A stretch of 9,175 bases of DNA from JAZSQT01 sp045538075 (GCA_045538075.1 JAZSQT010000078.1:1-9175), one strand, 5' to 3'. Shown: positions 1 to 6,782, counted from the first letter of the stretch. Notes: a model not told the origin generated them from the sequence alone. Translations and numbers: made by a program.

Positions 1-2
1 GA

Positions 3-30
3 TTGAAATAGATTTTTATTAAGTTATATT
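3..30 (+). promoter_or_regulatory. Putative sigma-70 promoter of the lytic transglycosylase gene
   Basis: A -35 box TTGAAA (3-8) and a -10 box TATATT (25-30) are separated by 16 bp. Transcription would start near 37, just ahead of the ribosome binding site AAAGAGG (38-44), which is a very short leader. The match is good, but in sequence this AT-rich chance matches are common, and an upstream promoter outside the window is not excluded. Confidence 0.4.
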
Positions 31-53
31 TTCTTTTAAAGAGGTTTAACATT

Positions 54-1256
54 ATGTATAAGATATTTATAATATTGTGTTTTTTTGTTGTTAGTATAAA
101 TGCTTACGCAGAAGAGAACAAAAGAATTATATTTAGTGAAAGTTTTATAAATGATATTAGTATGGACAAAAAAGAGTATAATAAAAAAATTGATTTTCAA
201 ATAAAAGAATATAAAAAAATTACTAAAGATGAAATTTATAAACTAAAAAACAAAATAAGAGATATTTGGGGTGATACATTATTAACATCTCAAAATAAAT
301 GGGTTTATTATTCTTCTGACCTAAAAACAAGAAGTAGCGTAGAATTTGAAACTGGTTTTATATTAATAGAATCTTTGTCAGATATTGAAATAATTGATGA
401 AAGATTTTTTAAATATAAAATTTTTGAATTAATATCTATGAATATTGAAAGTGTTTATAAAAATGATCCATTAATCATATCAATTGAAAACCGTATGAAA
501 GAAGCAAATCTTAATGCAGTTTACGATAATGATTTTGATGAACCAATAATTGCTTTAATATCTACAGATGAATTTTATCCAAATAATGATATTCTTGAAT
601 ATAAATCTAAAGAAATTTTATCTAATGGCAAAATATTAACTTATAAAACTAAAAAAAATAAAATTGTAAAGTATTTTAAAGGAAAGATTAATACAAAAAA
701 AATGTTTCCATACGGTGAAATTAATAGAAATGCGTTTAAATATAAGCAATATATAGAAAAATATTCAAAAACATACAATATAGAAGATGAATTAATATAT
801 GCTGTTATTCATAATGAAAGCTCTTTTAATCCTTTTGCTACATCATATATACCAGCTTATGGGTTAATGCAGATTGTGCCAATATATGCTGGACGAGCTG
901 TATCATCATACATTTTTGAAAGAGAAGTTTTATTAAGCCCATCTTATTTATATGATTATTCAAACAATATTATGGTAGGCACTGCTTATTTATCGTTAAT
1001 ATACCATAATTATTTGAAAAATATAATTAATAAGAAATCAAGATTATATTGCACTATAGCAGCCTACAATACAGGGATTGGAAATATAGCAAGAGCTTTT
1101 AATAGTAATAAAGATTTAAGAAATGCTATAAAAAATATTAATTTATTAAGTAGTAGCCAAGTATATCAAGAGTTGTTAAAAAATTTACCATACAACGAAA
1201 CTAAAGAGTATTTAAAAAAAGTGATAAAAAGTTACGAGGCGTATAGAGGTCATTAA
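54..1256 (+). CDS. mltC: Periplasmic lytic murein transglycosylase, MltC type
   Basis: This enzyme cleaves the MurNAc-GlcNAc bond of peptidoglycan, forming 1,6-anhydroMurNAc. The 400-aa protein starts with a Sec signal peptide (hydrophobic residues 4-16, likely cleavage after AYA at residue 19). Residues about 60-210 resemble the MltC N-terminal domain, for example the stretch KTRSSVEFETG near residues 91-101. Residues about 230-395 form the SLT goose-lysozyme-like domain, with catalytic Glu255 in NESSFNP, GLMQ at 270-273 and AYNTG at 337-341. The C-terminal part follows E. coli MltC closely, including the conserved tail motifs SSQVYQEL and TKEYLKKV. Unlike E. coli MltC there is no lipobox cysteine, so it should be soluble or peripherally bound in the periplasm. 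The start is supported by AAAGAGG ending 9 nt before the ATG. It stands alone, convergent with the next gene. The family call is firm; the exact symbol is by analogy. Confidence 0.9.
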   Translation: MYKIFIILCFFVVSINAYAEENKRIIFSESFINDISMDKKEYNKKIDFQIKEYKKITKDEIYKLKNKIRDIWGDTLLTSQNKWVYYSSDLKTRSSVEFETGFILIESLSDIEIIDERFFKYKIFELISMNIESVYKNDPLIISIENRMKEANLNAVYDNDFDEPIIALISTDEFYPNNDILEYKSKEILSNGKILTYKTKKNKIVKYFKGKINTKKMFPYGEINRNAFKYKQYIEKYSKTYNIEDELIYAVIHNESSFNPFATSYIPAYGLMQIVPIYAGRAVSSYIFEREVLLSPSYLYDYSNNIMVGTAYLSLIYHNYLKNIINKKSRLYCTIAAYNTGIGNIARAFNSNKDLRNAIKNINLLSSSQVYQELLKNLPYNETKEYLKKVIKSYEAYRGH

Positions 1257-1259
1257 AAA

Positions 1260-1278
1260 AGGCGAGAATTTCTCGCCT
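1260..1278. terminator. Bidirectional Rho-independent terminator
   Basis: A perfect 8-bp stem (AGGCGAGA 1260-1267 with TCTCGCCT 1271-1278) closes a 3-nt ATT loop. It lies in the 25-bp gap between two convergent genes. On the minus strand the stem is followed directly by six T; on the plus strand it is followed by TAATTTATTCTTTTTT, a looser T-rich tract. One hairpin can therefore end both transcripts. Confidence 0.9.
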
Positions 1279-1281
1279 AAT

Positions 1282-1986
1282 TTATTCTTTTTTACCACCA
1301 AAAAGTTGTAGTAACATTAAAAATAAATTAATAAAATCAAGGTATAATGTTAATGCACCTAATATAACCGTTCTTCTTACTGCTACATTATCATTCATAT
1401 CAATTTCTGCACTATATCTACGTAATTTTTGGGTGTCATAAGCTGTAAGTCCAGTAAAAACAATAACTCCAATACAACTAATAACGAGATTTAATGTAGA
1501 ATTTTTTAAAAAAATATTAACGATAGATGCTATAATTATTCCGATTAAACCCATAAAAAGAAAGCTACCAAATGAAGTTAAATCTCTTTTTGTAACTGTG
1601 CCATAAATACTCATAACTAAAAACATTGTAGCAGCAGTAAAAAATGCTGTAGATATAGATTGAGCAGTATAAACTAAAAATATAGAAGAAAAAGTAATGC
1701 CTGAAATTGCTGAATAAACTAAAAATAATAGTGTTGCTGCACTTGCAGAAAGTTTATTTATTGCCATTGTTAAGCCAATTACTAAACCAAATTGAGCAAT
1801 AACCAATATTATAAAGATGGAAGTATTGCCTATAACAGCTTGTCTTATTGATGGAGAATCTGCAACAAACATTGCAATAACTCCTGTTAAAGCAAGCCCT
1901 AAAGTCATCCATATATAAACTTGTTTCATATAAATAGAAGAACTTTCAACTAATGATTGCTTAGAACCAATACTATAATTATTCAT
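1282..1986 (-). CDS. Bax inhibitor-1 / YbhL-YccA family membrane protein
   Basis: This is a 234-aa integral inner-membrane protein with about seven predicted helices (roughly residues 22-43, 55-75, 83-107, 112-131, 139-160, 166-183, 206-229). The signature near residues 173-190 (GVIVFTGLTAYDTQKLR) and the C-terminal LTLYLDFINLFLMLL (212-226) match the E. coli YbhL/YccA branch of the BI-1 (TMBIM) family. Asp184 and Asp217 are probable counterparts of the two aspartates that form the pH-sensing pair of B. subtilis YetJ, a calcium-leak channel; that role is inferred here. YccA in E. coli interacts with the protease FtsH, another possible role. I chose ATG at 1986 rather than the in-frame GTG at 1995, because that GTG is part of the Shine-Dalgarno GGAGTGAT sitting 8 nt before the ATG. 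The gene is monocistronic and shares its terminator with the lytic transglycosylase gene. The family is certain; the cellular role is not. Confidence 0.93.
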   Translation of the reverse strand: MNNYSIGSKQSLVESSSIYMKQVYIWMTLGLALTGVIAMFVADSPSIRQAVIGNTSIFIILVIAQFGLVIGLTMAINKLSASAATLLFLVYSAISGITFSSIFLVYTAQSISTAFFTAATMFLVMSIYGTVTKRDLTSFGSFLFMGLIGIIIASIVNIFLKNSTLNLVISCIGVIVFTGLTAYDTQKLRRYSAEIDMNDNVAVRRTVILGALTLYLDFINLFLMLLQLFGGKKE

Positions 1987-2033
1987 ATTTATCACTCCAT
2001 AATAAACATTTTAAAAGAAAATATCATAATAAA

Positions 2034-2039
2034 ATTATA
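2034..2039 (-). promoter_or_regulatory. Possible -10 box for the BI-1 family gene
   Basis: On the minus strand a perfect TATAAT lies about 48 bp upstream of the ATG. The -35 position (near 2057-2062, TACATC-like) is a poor match and there is no TG extension, so this is only a candidate. A second -10-like TATGAT lies just downstream (2023-2028). Confidence 0.3.
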
Positions 2040-2201
2040 AAATCAAATACGATTTAAGATGTATTTTTTAATAGTTGTAGTTTTTTGCCTAATAAATAAT
2101 ATTATAGGATTAACAAATTGTTTAATTATTTTTTAATCTATTTCTTAATAACTATTATAAATAAATGAAAATAGTATATATTTTGTTAGTTGTGAAAAAT
2201 G

Positions 2202-2230
2202 TTGACATAATGAAGATGGTAATATATTAT
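2202..2230 (+). promoter_or_regulatory. Near-consensus sigma-70 promoter for the 180-aa unknown gene
   Basis: A perfect -35 box TTGACA (2202-2207) is separated by 17 bp from the -10 box TATTAT (2225-2230, 5 of 6 consensus). Transcription would start near 2237, giving a leader of about 40 nt. This is the best promoter in the window by box match and spacing, which suggests substantial expression of the gene unless a repressor acts on it. Confidence 0.75.
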
Positions 2231-2277
2231 TTTTAATTATGTGATATAACAAAACGTTGTTAATTTGGAGGTTTATA

Positions 2278-2820
2278 GTGGCACAACTTAGGCAAAAAAA
2301 TATTAAAGCATACGATAAGCTAATGAAAGAGTTAGATGTAATTTTATCAGAAAAAAGAATATCTTATGCTCAATTTGCAGTAAAAATGGGTATTCAAACA
2401 GTAGCATTTTACAATAGATATAAAGTGTATGGCTTTTTGTTAGAAGATATGGAAAATTTTGTTGAAATGGCAAAATGTTTGCCACCAAATAGAATTAAAT
2501 GTATCAAGTGTGATAAGGAATTTGTTCCTAAAGCAAAAAGTGTAAAAAGAGCATTCTGTAATGAAGGTAGGCAAGAAATGCAGAAAAAAGATACTGGAGA
2601 TAACTTAAAATTTCGTTATCCTGCTTGGGTTAATAATATTAAAAATATAGAAATAAGAAAATTAGTTGAACAAGAATTTCATATAGATGAAGTAACTGCA
2701 AGTAATATGGCAAAAGCAAAAGATGTTGCTGAAGCAAAGAAAATTCGTGCTGAAAGATGGCAAGATAATAGTGTAATACTAAATAATTTTTCTAAAAATA
2801 TAAAGAATATTGAATATTAA
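2278..2820 (+). CDS. Uncharacterised 180-aa protein, possible HTH plus zinc-knuckle-like motif
   Basis: I do not recognise this family. The start is GTG 2278, six nt after a strong Shine-Dalgarno GGAGG (2267-2271); an in-frame TTG at 2257 lies upstream of that site and is rejected. Residues about 12-62 are helical and may form a helix-turn-helix (ISYAQFAVKMGIQTVAFYNR, with an alternating hydrophobic pattern). Residues 75-97 resemble the Cx2C...FCxxC zinc knuckle of small DNA-associated proteins: C75, C78 and C94 are present, but Gly97 stands where a fourth Cys would be expected. The C-terminal third (110-180) is charged, with an Ala/Lys-rich segment around 141-160. There is no signal peptide or membrane segment, so it is presumably cytoplasmic. 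Base composition matches the neighbours, so there is no sign of recent transfer. It has its own strong promoter; a weak AT-only hairpin plus TTTTT follows the stop (about 2802-2835). A DNA-binding role is inference only. Confidence 0.8.
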   Translation: MAQLRQKNIKAYDKLMKELDVILSEKRISYAQFAVKMGIQTVAFYNRYKVYGFLLEDMENFVEMAKCLPPNRIKCIKCDKEFVPKAKSVKRAFCNEGRQEMQKKDTGDNLKFRYPAWVNNIKNIEIRKLVEQEFHIDEVTASNMAKAKDVAEAKKIRAERWQDNSVILNNFSKNIKNIEY

Positions 2821-2859
2821 TTTATATATCTTTTTATTGATTAGTTATCTTGAAAATTA

Positions 2860-2868
2860 TGTTATAAT
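2860..2868 (+). promoter_or_regulatory. Extended -10 promoter of ddh
   Basis: TGTTATAAT combines the TG extension (2860-2861) with a perfect TATAAT hexamer (2863-2868). No convincing -35 box is spaced correctly, which is typical of extended -10 promoters. Transcription would begin near 2875, leaving a leader of about 44 nt before the ddh ATG. Confidence 0.6.
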
Positions 2869-2918
2869 ATGGTATTTAATTTTCTTGAACATATTAAAAT
2901 AGTAAAAAGGTGAAATTA

Positions 2919-3842
2919 ATGTCAAAAATTAAAGTTGCTGTTCATGGTTTAGGTAATATTGGTAAATACGTTATTGAAGCAATAGAATCATCAAGTGATA
3001 TGGAATGTGTTGGTGTAGTTAGGCGTGCTTCATCTATTGGTAACAATAAGTTAGATTTAAGAGGCAATGATGAATTTTCATCTATTGAAGAATTAATAGA
3101 GGCTAAAGGTAAGCCTGATGTTGCATTAATTTGCACTCCTTCAAGACATGCTTATGACGATGATTCATTATATCTAAAAAAAGGTGTAAATACTGTTGAT
3201 AGTTTTGATATTCATGAAGATATATCATCAATGGTTGAAAATTTAGGAAAAATTGCTGAAGAAAATAATTGTGTAGCTATTACTGCAGCAGGTTGGGATC
3301 CAGGCACTGATTCTGTTATGAGAACTTTATTTGAGGCAATGGTTCCAGTAGGAACAACTTTTACAAATTTTGGTAGAGGTAGATCTATGGGGCATTCAGC
3401 AGCAGCTAGGGCTATTGCTGGTGTAGCAGATGCAGTTTCAATTACTATTCCTATAGGTGGTGGAAGACACTCTCGTTTAGTTTACGTTGTTCTTGAAGAA
3501 GGAGAAAATTTAGAAACTGTTAAAGCAAGAATAGCAGCAGACGCATATTTTTCAAAAGATCCATTAGATGTTCGTAGTGTTCCAAGTAGCAAAGATTTAG
3601 ATTTAGTTTGTGATTCTTCTCATGGAGTTTTAATGGAAAGAACAGGAGCTTCAGGGTTGACATCTAATCAAAAATTAACTTTTGATATGAGAATAGATAA
3701 TCCAGCCCTTACGGCTCAAATTATGGTTTCTTGTGGTAGAGCTTCAATTTCTTTGCAAAAAGGAAGTTATACTATGATTGATATTCCACCTATTAAATTT
3801 CTATCAGGTGATAGAATTTCATTAATTAAAAGATTAGTGTAA
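2919..3842 (+). CDS. ddh: meso-Diaminopimelate D-dehydrogenase (type II)
   Basis: The enzyme (EC 1.4.1.16) makes meso-diaminopimelate from tetrahydrodipicolinate, ammonia and NADPH in one step, bypassing the succinylase, acetylase or aminotransferase branches; the product feeds lysine and peptidoglycan synthesis. The 307-aa protein has an N-terminal Rossmann fold with GLGNIG (10-15), followed by NTVDSFDIHEDI (91-102), GWDPG (125-129), GHS (158-160), SSHG (233-236) and ASGL (244-247), all at positions conserved in C. glutamicum Ddh. It lacks the insertion seen after the GHS region in the Corynebacterium enzyme, so I place it with the shorter type II (Symbiobacterium-like) enzymes. ATG 2919 is chosen over the in-frame GTG at 2910, which is part of the Shine-Dalgarno AAAAGGTGA (2905-2913). 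It has its own promoter and terminator, so it is probably a single-gene unit. Confidence 0.92.
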   Translation: MSKIKVAVHGLGNIGKYVIEAIESSSDMECVGVVRRASSIGNNKLDLRGNDEFSSIEELIEAKGKPDVALICTPSRHAYDDDSLYLKKGVNTVDSFDIHEDISSMVENLGKIAEENNCVAITAAGWDPGTDSVMRTLFEAMVPVGTTFTNFGRGRSMGHSAAARAIAGVADAVSITIPIGGGRHSRLVYVVLEEGENLETVKARIAADAYFSKDPLDVRSVPSSKDLDLVCDSSHGVLMERTGASGLTSNQKLTFDMRIDNPALTAQIMVSCGRASISLQKGSYTMIDIPPIKFLSGDRISLIKRLV

Positions 3843-3855
3843 TTGTATGTTGTAG

Positions 3856-3884
3856 AAGGAGTTTATCTTCTTGATAAACTCCTT
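3856..3884 (+). terminator. Rho-independent terminator after ddh
   Basis: A perfect 12-bp stem (AAGGAGTTTATC 3856-3867 with GATAAACTCCTT 3873-3884) closes a TTCTT loop, 13 nt after the ddh stop. The downstream T tract is short and interrupted (TATCTTATATT), so termination may be incomplete, although the stem is strong. Confidence 0.8.
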
Positions 3885-3890
3885 TATCTT

Positions 3891-3965
3891 ATATTGATAA
3901 CTGGACGGTCTTAAATATATAATTTTAAGAGCATTGAACTTTTAATTGTAGTGTGTTATCAATAT
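3891..3965. repeat. Perfect 11-bp inverted repeat flanking a promoter
   Basis: ATATTGATAAC (3891-3901) and its exact reverse complement GTTATCAATAT (3955-3965) are 53 bp apart, 64 bp centre to centre or about six helical turns. Between them lie a second inverted repeat, TCTTAAA (3909-3915) with TTTAAGA (3924-3930), and a weak 5-bp pairing (3933-3937 with 3942-3946, one G-T). The left arm contains the -35 box of the next gene's likely promoter. Read as DNA it may be a pair of operator sites; read as RNA it could fold as a three-way junction. Neither is proven. Confidence 0.55.
3894..3923 (+). promoter_or_regulatory. Sigma-70 promoter of the thioredoxin-fold gene
   Basis: The -35 box TTGATA (3894-3899) and the perfect -10 box TATAAT (3918-3923) are 18 bp apart. 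Transcription would start near 3930, leaving a leader of about 75 nt that includes the right arm of the inverted repeat. A weaker alternative, TTGAAC (3934-3939) with TATCAA (3957-3962), overlaps that right arm. Confidence 0.55.
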
Positions 3966-4006
3966 CTAAGAATTAATTTATATTACGTGATTATTAAGGA
4001 GAAATA

Positions 4007-4861
4007 ATGAAAAAGTTTACAAATTTATTATTGATTTTTTTATTCGTATTTATTAGCTCAAGTTTTTCAATTGCAGCATCTGAAGCAGAAATAATAAATT
4101 CATTATCTAAAAACATAGCATCAAGTATGAAGATAAGAAATGGTGTTGATGTTATTGTTAAAGTTGATATTTTAAAAAAAATAGATAAACCACAAGGCTA
4201 TTATTTTATTAAATTATCATTTTACGATAAGAAAAATCCAAAAGAACTTGCAGGAGAACAATTTATATTTTCTGATGGAGCATACATTATACCAGATATT
4301 ATGAATGTTAAAGATATGGGTAGCTTAGCTAAAGAGCTTTCTTTTGAATTTTCTAAAAGAGATGTTAATGTAAATGGGCTTACACCTATTTTAGGAAAAG
4401 CAGGTGCTAAAAATGTTATAATTGAAGTATCAGATTTTCAATGTCCATACTGTATTAAAGCAAACGAATATTTACATAACAAATTAAAAAATAGAAATGA
4501 TGTAGTAGTTTATTTAATGCATTTTCCTCTAAGAAATATGCACCCAAAGGCAGAAATTTTAGCGAAAATATTTGAAGCAGGTATGGCTTTAGGAAAAAAT
4601 TTTGGCAATGAACTTTATAATGTTTCCAATCATGGAAAATCAGATGTAGTTTTAATTAATGAGTTTGCGACTAAATCGGGAAACCCTAAGAAATTTAAAG
4701 AATTAGTTGCTTCTGAGCAAATAAAAAATAAAGTTTTAAATGCAGAAAAGCAAGCTAAAGAATTAGGTATATCTTCAACTCCTACTTTATTTGTTAATGG
4801 AAAGATGATTAGTGGTTTTGATACTGTATTAATTGATAAAGCTATTAGCGAGTTTAAGTAA
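4007..4861 (+). CDS. Secreted DsbA/DsbC-like thioredoxin-fold protein (CPYC)
   Basis: This 284-aa protein is probably a periplasmic disulfide oxidoreductase or isomerase. A Sec signal peptide spans residues 1-24 (KK, then a hydrophobic core, likely cleavage after IAA). Residues 25-125 are a domain I do not recognise, perhaps a dimerisation or spacer region as in DsbC/DsbG. Residues about 128-284 form a thioredoxin fold of the DsbA/Thioredoxin_4 type: a beta-strand VIIEVSDFQ, the active site CPYC (146-149), a helical insertion, then the cis-proline loop SSTPTLFVNG with Pro259. CPYC is also the glutaredoxin active-site motif, while E. coli DsbC has CGYC and DsbA CPHC, so the motif does not decide oxidase versus isomerase. 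Start ATG 4007 follows AAGGAG (3996-4001) by 5 nt. The gene is flanked by terminators on both sides and therefore probably monocistronic. No DsbD or DsbB partner is visible in the window. Confidence 0.85.
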   Translation: MKKFTNLLLIFLFVFISSSFSIAASEAEIINSLSKNIASSMKIRNGVDVIVKVDILKKIDKPQGYYFIKLSFYDKKNPKELAGEQFIFSDGAYIIPDIMNVKDMGSLAKELSFEFSKRDVNVNGLTPILGKAGAKNVIIEVSDFQCPYCIKANEYLHNKLKNRNDVVVYLMHFPLRNMHPKAEILAKIFEAGMALGKNFGNELYNVSNHGKSDVVLINEFATKSGNPKKFKELVASEQIKNKVLNAEKQAKELGISSTPTLFVNGKMISGFDTVLIDKAISEFK

Positions 4862-4903
4862 TCAATTCTATTTAATAAAATTATATTAAGTTTAAATATT
4901 CTT

Positions 4904-4939
4904 TAATTGCTGACTGCTTATATTGTATGTCAGCAATTA
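4904..4939 (+). terminator. Probable hairpin terminator after the thioredoxin-fold gene
   Basis: An 11-bp perfect stem (TAATTGCTGAC 4904-4914 with GTCAGCAATTA 4929-4939) closes a 14-nt loop, about 43 nt after the stop codon. The following sequence TTGTATTT is only moderately T-rich, so this may be a leaky terminator or a structured element ahead of mutL. No convincing promoter for mutL is seen between 4862 and 4970; if the hairpin is leaky, readthrough could supply some of the transcription. Confidence 0.6.
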
Positions 4940-4970
4940 TTGTATTTAAAAGATTTTAAAAGGTTAATTT

Positions 4971-6782
4971 ATGCCTATTATTGAAAGACTATCACCAGAA
5001 GTTGCATCAAAAATAGCAGCAGGAGAAGTTGTAGAACGTCCTTATAATGTTGTTAAAGAATTAATGGAAAATTCCATTGATGCAGGTGCTACTAAAATTA
5101 ATATTGAGATTGCCGATGGTGGATTATCACTAATAAGAATTACCGATAACGGAAAAGGTATAGAAAAAGAAGATTTACCTCTTGCTTTAGAACGTTTTGC
5201 AACTAGTAAAGCAAAAAGTGTTGAAGATGTATATTCTGCATATACTTTTGGATTTAGAGGTGAAGCATTAGCAGCAATATCATCAGTAAGTGATTTTTCC
5301 TTAATTAGTGGAACAGAAAATAACCAAACTTACGAAATAAAAAGTAGATTTGCTCTTGTTAGTGATGTAAAGCCTGTTCAATCTTTTAGAGGAACAATAA
5401 TTGAAGTAGTTAATCTGTTTGAAAACGTTCCTGCAAGAAGAAAATTTTTAAAAAGCTCACGTTCGTTAGAAAATGAAATAACAAGGTTTGTTAAACATTT
5501 CTCTTTAATTAATCAAAATATAGATATTACTCTTATCTCAAATGGTAGAAATATTTTTGAAGTATTTGCCAATGAAGATATATGTATGAAAGCAACAAAA
5601 GTTTTTTCTGGAAAAAGTTTTTATAAAGGAGAAATTGAATTTAATTCTATAAAAGCAACAGTAGCAGCAACATTGCCAGCAGATAGTGATAGATTAAAAA
5701 GAGATGGCATAATTTTAGGTGTTAATGGCAGGCTTATAAAAGATACTTCATTAGTTCAAGCAGTAATAAGAGCCTATTTTAGATTAATTCCAGAAGGAAA
5801 GTATCCTATGGTAGTTGTAGATTTAAATATTAACCCAGAAGAAGTGGATTCTAACGTTCACCCTGCAAAACTTGAAGTTCGCTTTGAAAAACCAAAAGAT
5901 ATTTTTTGTATTGTGTCTGATGCTGTTGAAAAATCATTTAAAGATAAAATATTAATATCAAACTATGAAATAAAAGATGATATTGATATATCTGATAATA
6001 TTATTAACTTAAGTGATATAGACGTAAATATAAATCGTAAAGAAGAAGTTGAAAATAAAGCTGAATACGTTTTTAATTTATCAGAAATATCAGATAGTAA
6101 ATTATTAGATGTTAATTTTACTAAAAATAATAATATTGAAGAAAATAATACAAATTCTCAAAATTATGTAAACAATATAAATGTTCAAAAAGATGAATAT
6201 ATAGATAACGTAAAAAATAAGATAGATTTTAATATTATAGGGCAAATTGCTAATTCGTTTATAGTTTGTGAAACAACAGATAATCAAATTCTTTTTGTTG
6301 ATCAACACGCAGCTCATGAACGTATATTGTTTGAAAAAGAACAAAAGAAAGCACAAATTGAAAAAACAACTATTATTTTACACGATACTATAAATGTAAC
6401 ATTAAATGAAGAAGAATATAATAGTGTAATTGAAAATGAGGACGTAATAAAAGATTACGGTTATTCATTTAATTATCTAAGCAACAATGAGATAGAAATT
6501 ACTAAAATCCCATACAATATAGTAAGGCAAGATATTTCAAAAATATTTAAAAAAATAGTGTCTGAATTATACGTTTCAAATAAATCAAAAACAGAGGACG
6601 CACCAAGAGCATTACTTTCGTGTAAATCTGCAATAAAAGCTGGAGATGAATTAAGTAAATACGAAATGAATTATCTTTTAGAATTATTGTTTGATACTGA
6701 TAATTATGGAACTTGCCCTCATGGTAGGCCTATTATATTTTCTATGTCATTAAAAGAGCTTGCAAGGAAGTTTTTAAGATGA
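4971..6782 (+). CDS. mutL: DNA mismatch repair protein MutL, endonuclease type
   Basis: MutL couples mismatch recognition by MutS to strand incision and excision. The 603-aa protein has an N-terminal GHKL ATPase domain (about 1-330) with the catalytic Glu30 and Mg-binding Asn34 in ELMENSIDAGA, DNGKG (59-63), the TSK motif (78-80) and GFRGEAL (94-100). A hydrophilic linker rich in Asn, Asp, Glu and Ile spans about 325-418. The C-terminal dimerisation domain carries DQHAAHERILFE (444-455), fitting the DQHA-x2-E-x4-E metal-binding nuclease motif, plus SCKSAIKAG, CPHGRP (582-587) and the final FLR (601-603). These are the hallmarks of MutL proteins that nick DNA themselves, as in most bacteria lacking MutH. 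The ATG has AAAAGG 7 nt upstream. Its stop overlaps the miaA start in ATGA, so translation is likely coupled. It is the first gene of a four-gene operon. Confidence 0.97.
   Translation: MPIIERLSPEVASKIAAGEVVERPYNVVKELMENSIDAGATKINIEIADGGLSLIRITDNGKGIEKEDLPLALERFATSKAKSVEDVYSAYTFGFRGEALAAISSVSDFSLISGTENNQTYEIKSRFALVSDVKPVQSFRGTIIEVVNLFENVPARRKFLKSSRSLENEITRFVKHFSLINQNIDITLISNGRNIFEVFANEDICMKATKVFSGKSFYKGEIEFNSIKATVAATLPADSDRLKRDGIILGVNGRLIKDTSLVQAVIRAYFRLIPEGKYPMVVVDLNINPEEVDSNVHPAKLEVRFEKPKDIFCIVSDAVEKSFKDKILISNYEIKDDIDISDNIINLSDIDVNINRKEEVENKAEYVFNLSEISDSKLLDVNFTKNNNIEENNTNSQNYVNNINVQKDEYIDNVKNKIDFNIIGQIANSFIVCETTDNQILFVDQHAAHERILFEKEQKKAQIEKTTIILHDTINVTLNEEEYNSVIENEDVIKDYGYSFNYLSNNEIEITKIPYNIVRQDISKIFKKIVSELYVSNKSKTEDAPRALLSCKSAIKAGDELSKYEMNYLLELLFDTDNYGTCPHGRPIIFSMSLKELARKFLR

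Noticed and set aside
2110..2125. Near-palindrome TTAACAAATTGTTTAA in the divergent intergenic region.
   Set aside because: Only 5-bp arms around one base are exact, and in such AT-rich sequence this is expected by chance; it does not overlap the identified promoter boxes.
2303..2488. A 61-codon minus-strand open frame overlapping the 180-aa gene.
   Set aside because: The plus-strand gene has a strong promoter and Shine-Dalgarno; the reverse frame has neither and is a shadow.
2942..3136. A 64-codon minus-strand open frame inside ddh.
   Set aside because: It is fully contained in a conserved gene and has no ribosome binding site or recognisable motif.
3924..3949. Resemblance to the D-stem and anticodon arm of tRNA-Lys (AGAGCATT...CTTTTAAT).
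   Set aside because: The flanking bases do not form a 5-bp anticodon stem, there is no GGTTCGAATCC-like T arm, no acceptor stem and no CCA. In AT-rich sequence this match is probably chance.
6105..6356. An 83-codon open frame on the minus strand inside mutL.
   Set aside because: It lies opposite the MutL linker, has a composition produced by complementing A-rich codons, lacks a ribosome binding site and matches nothing recognisable.
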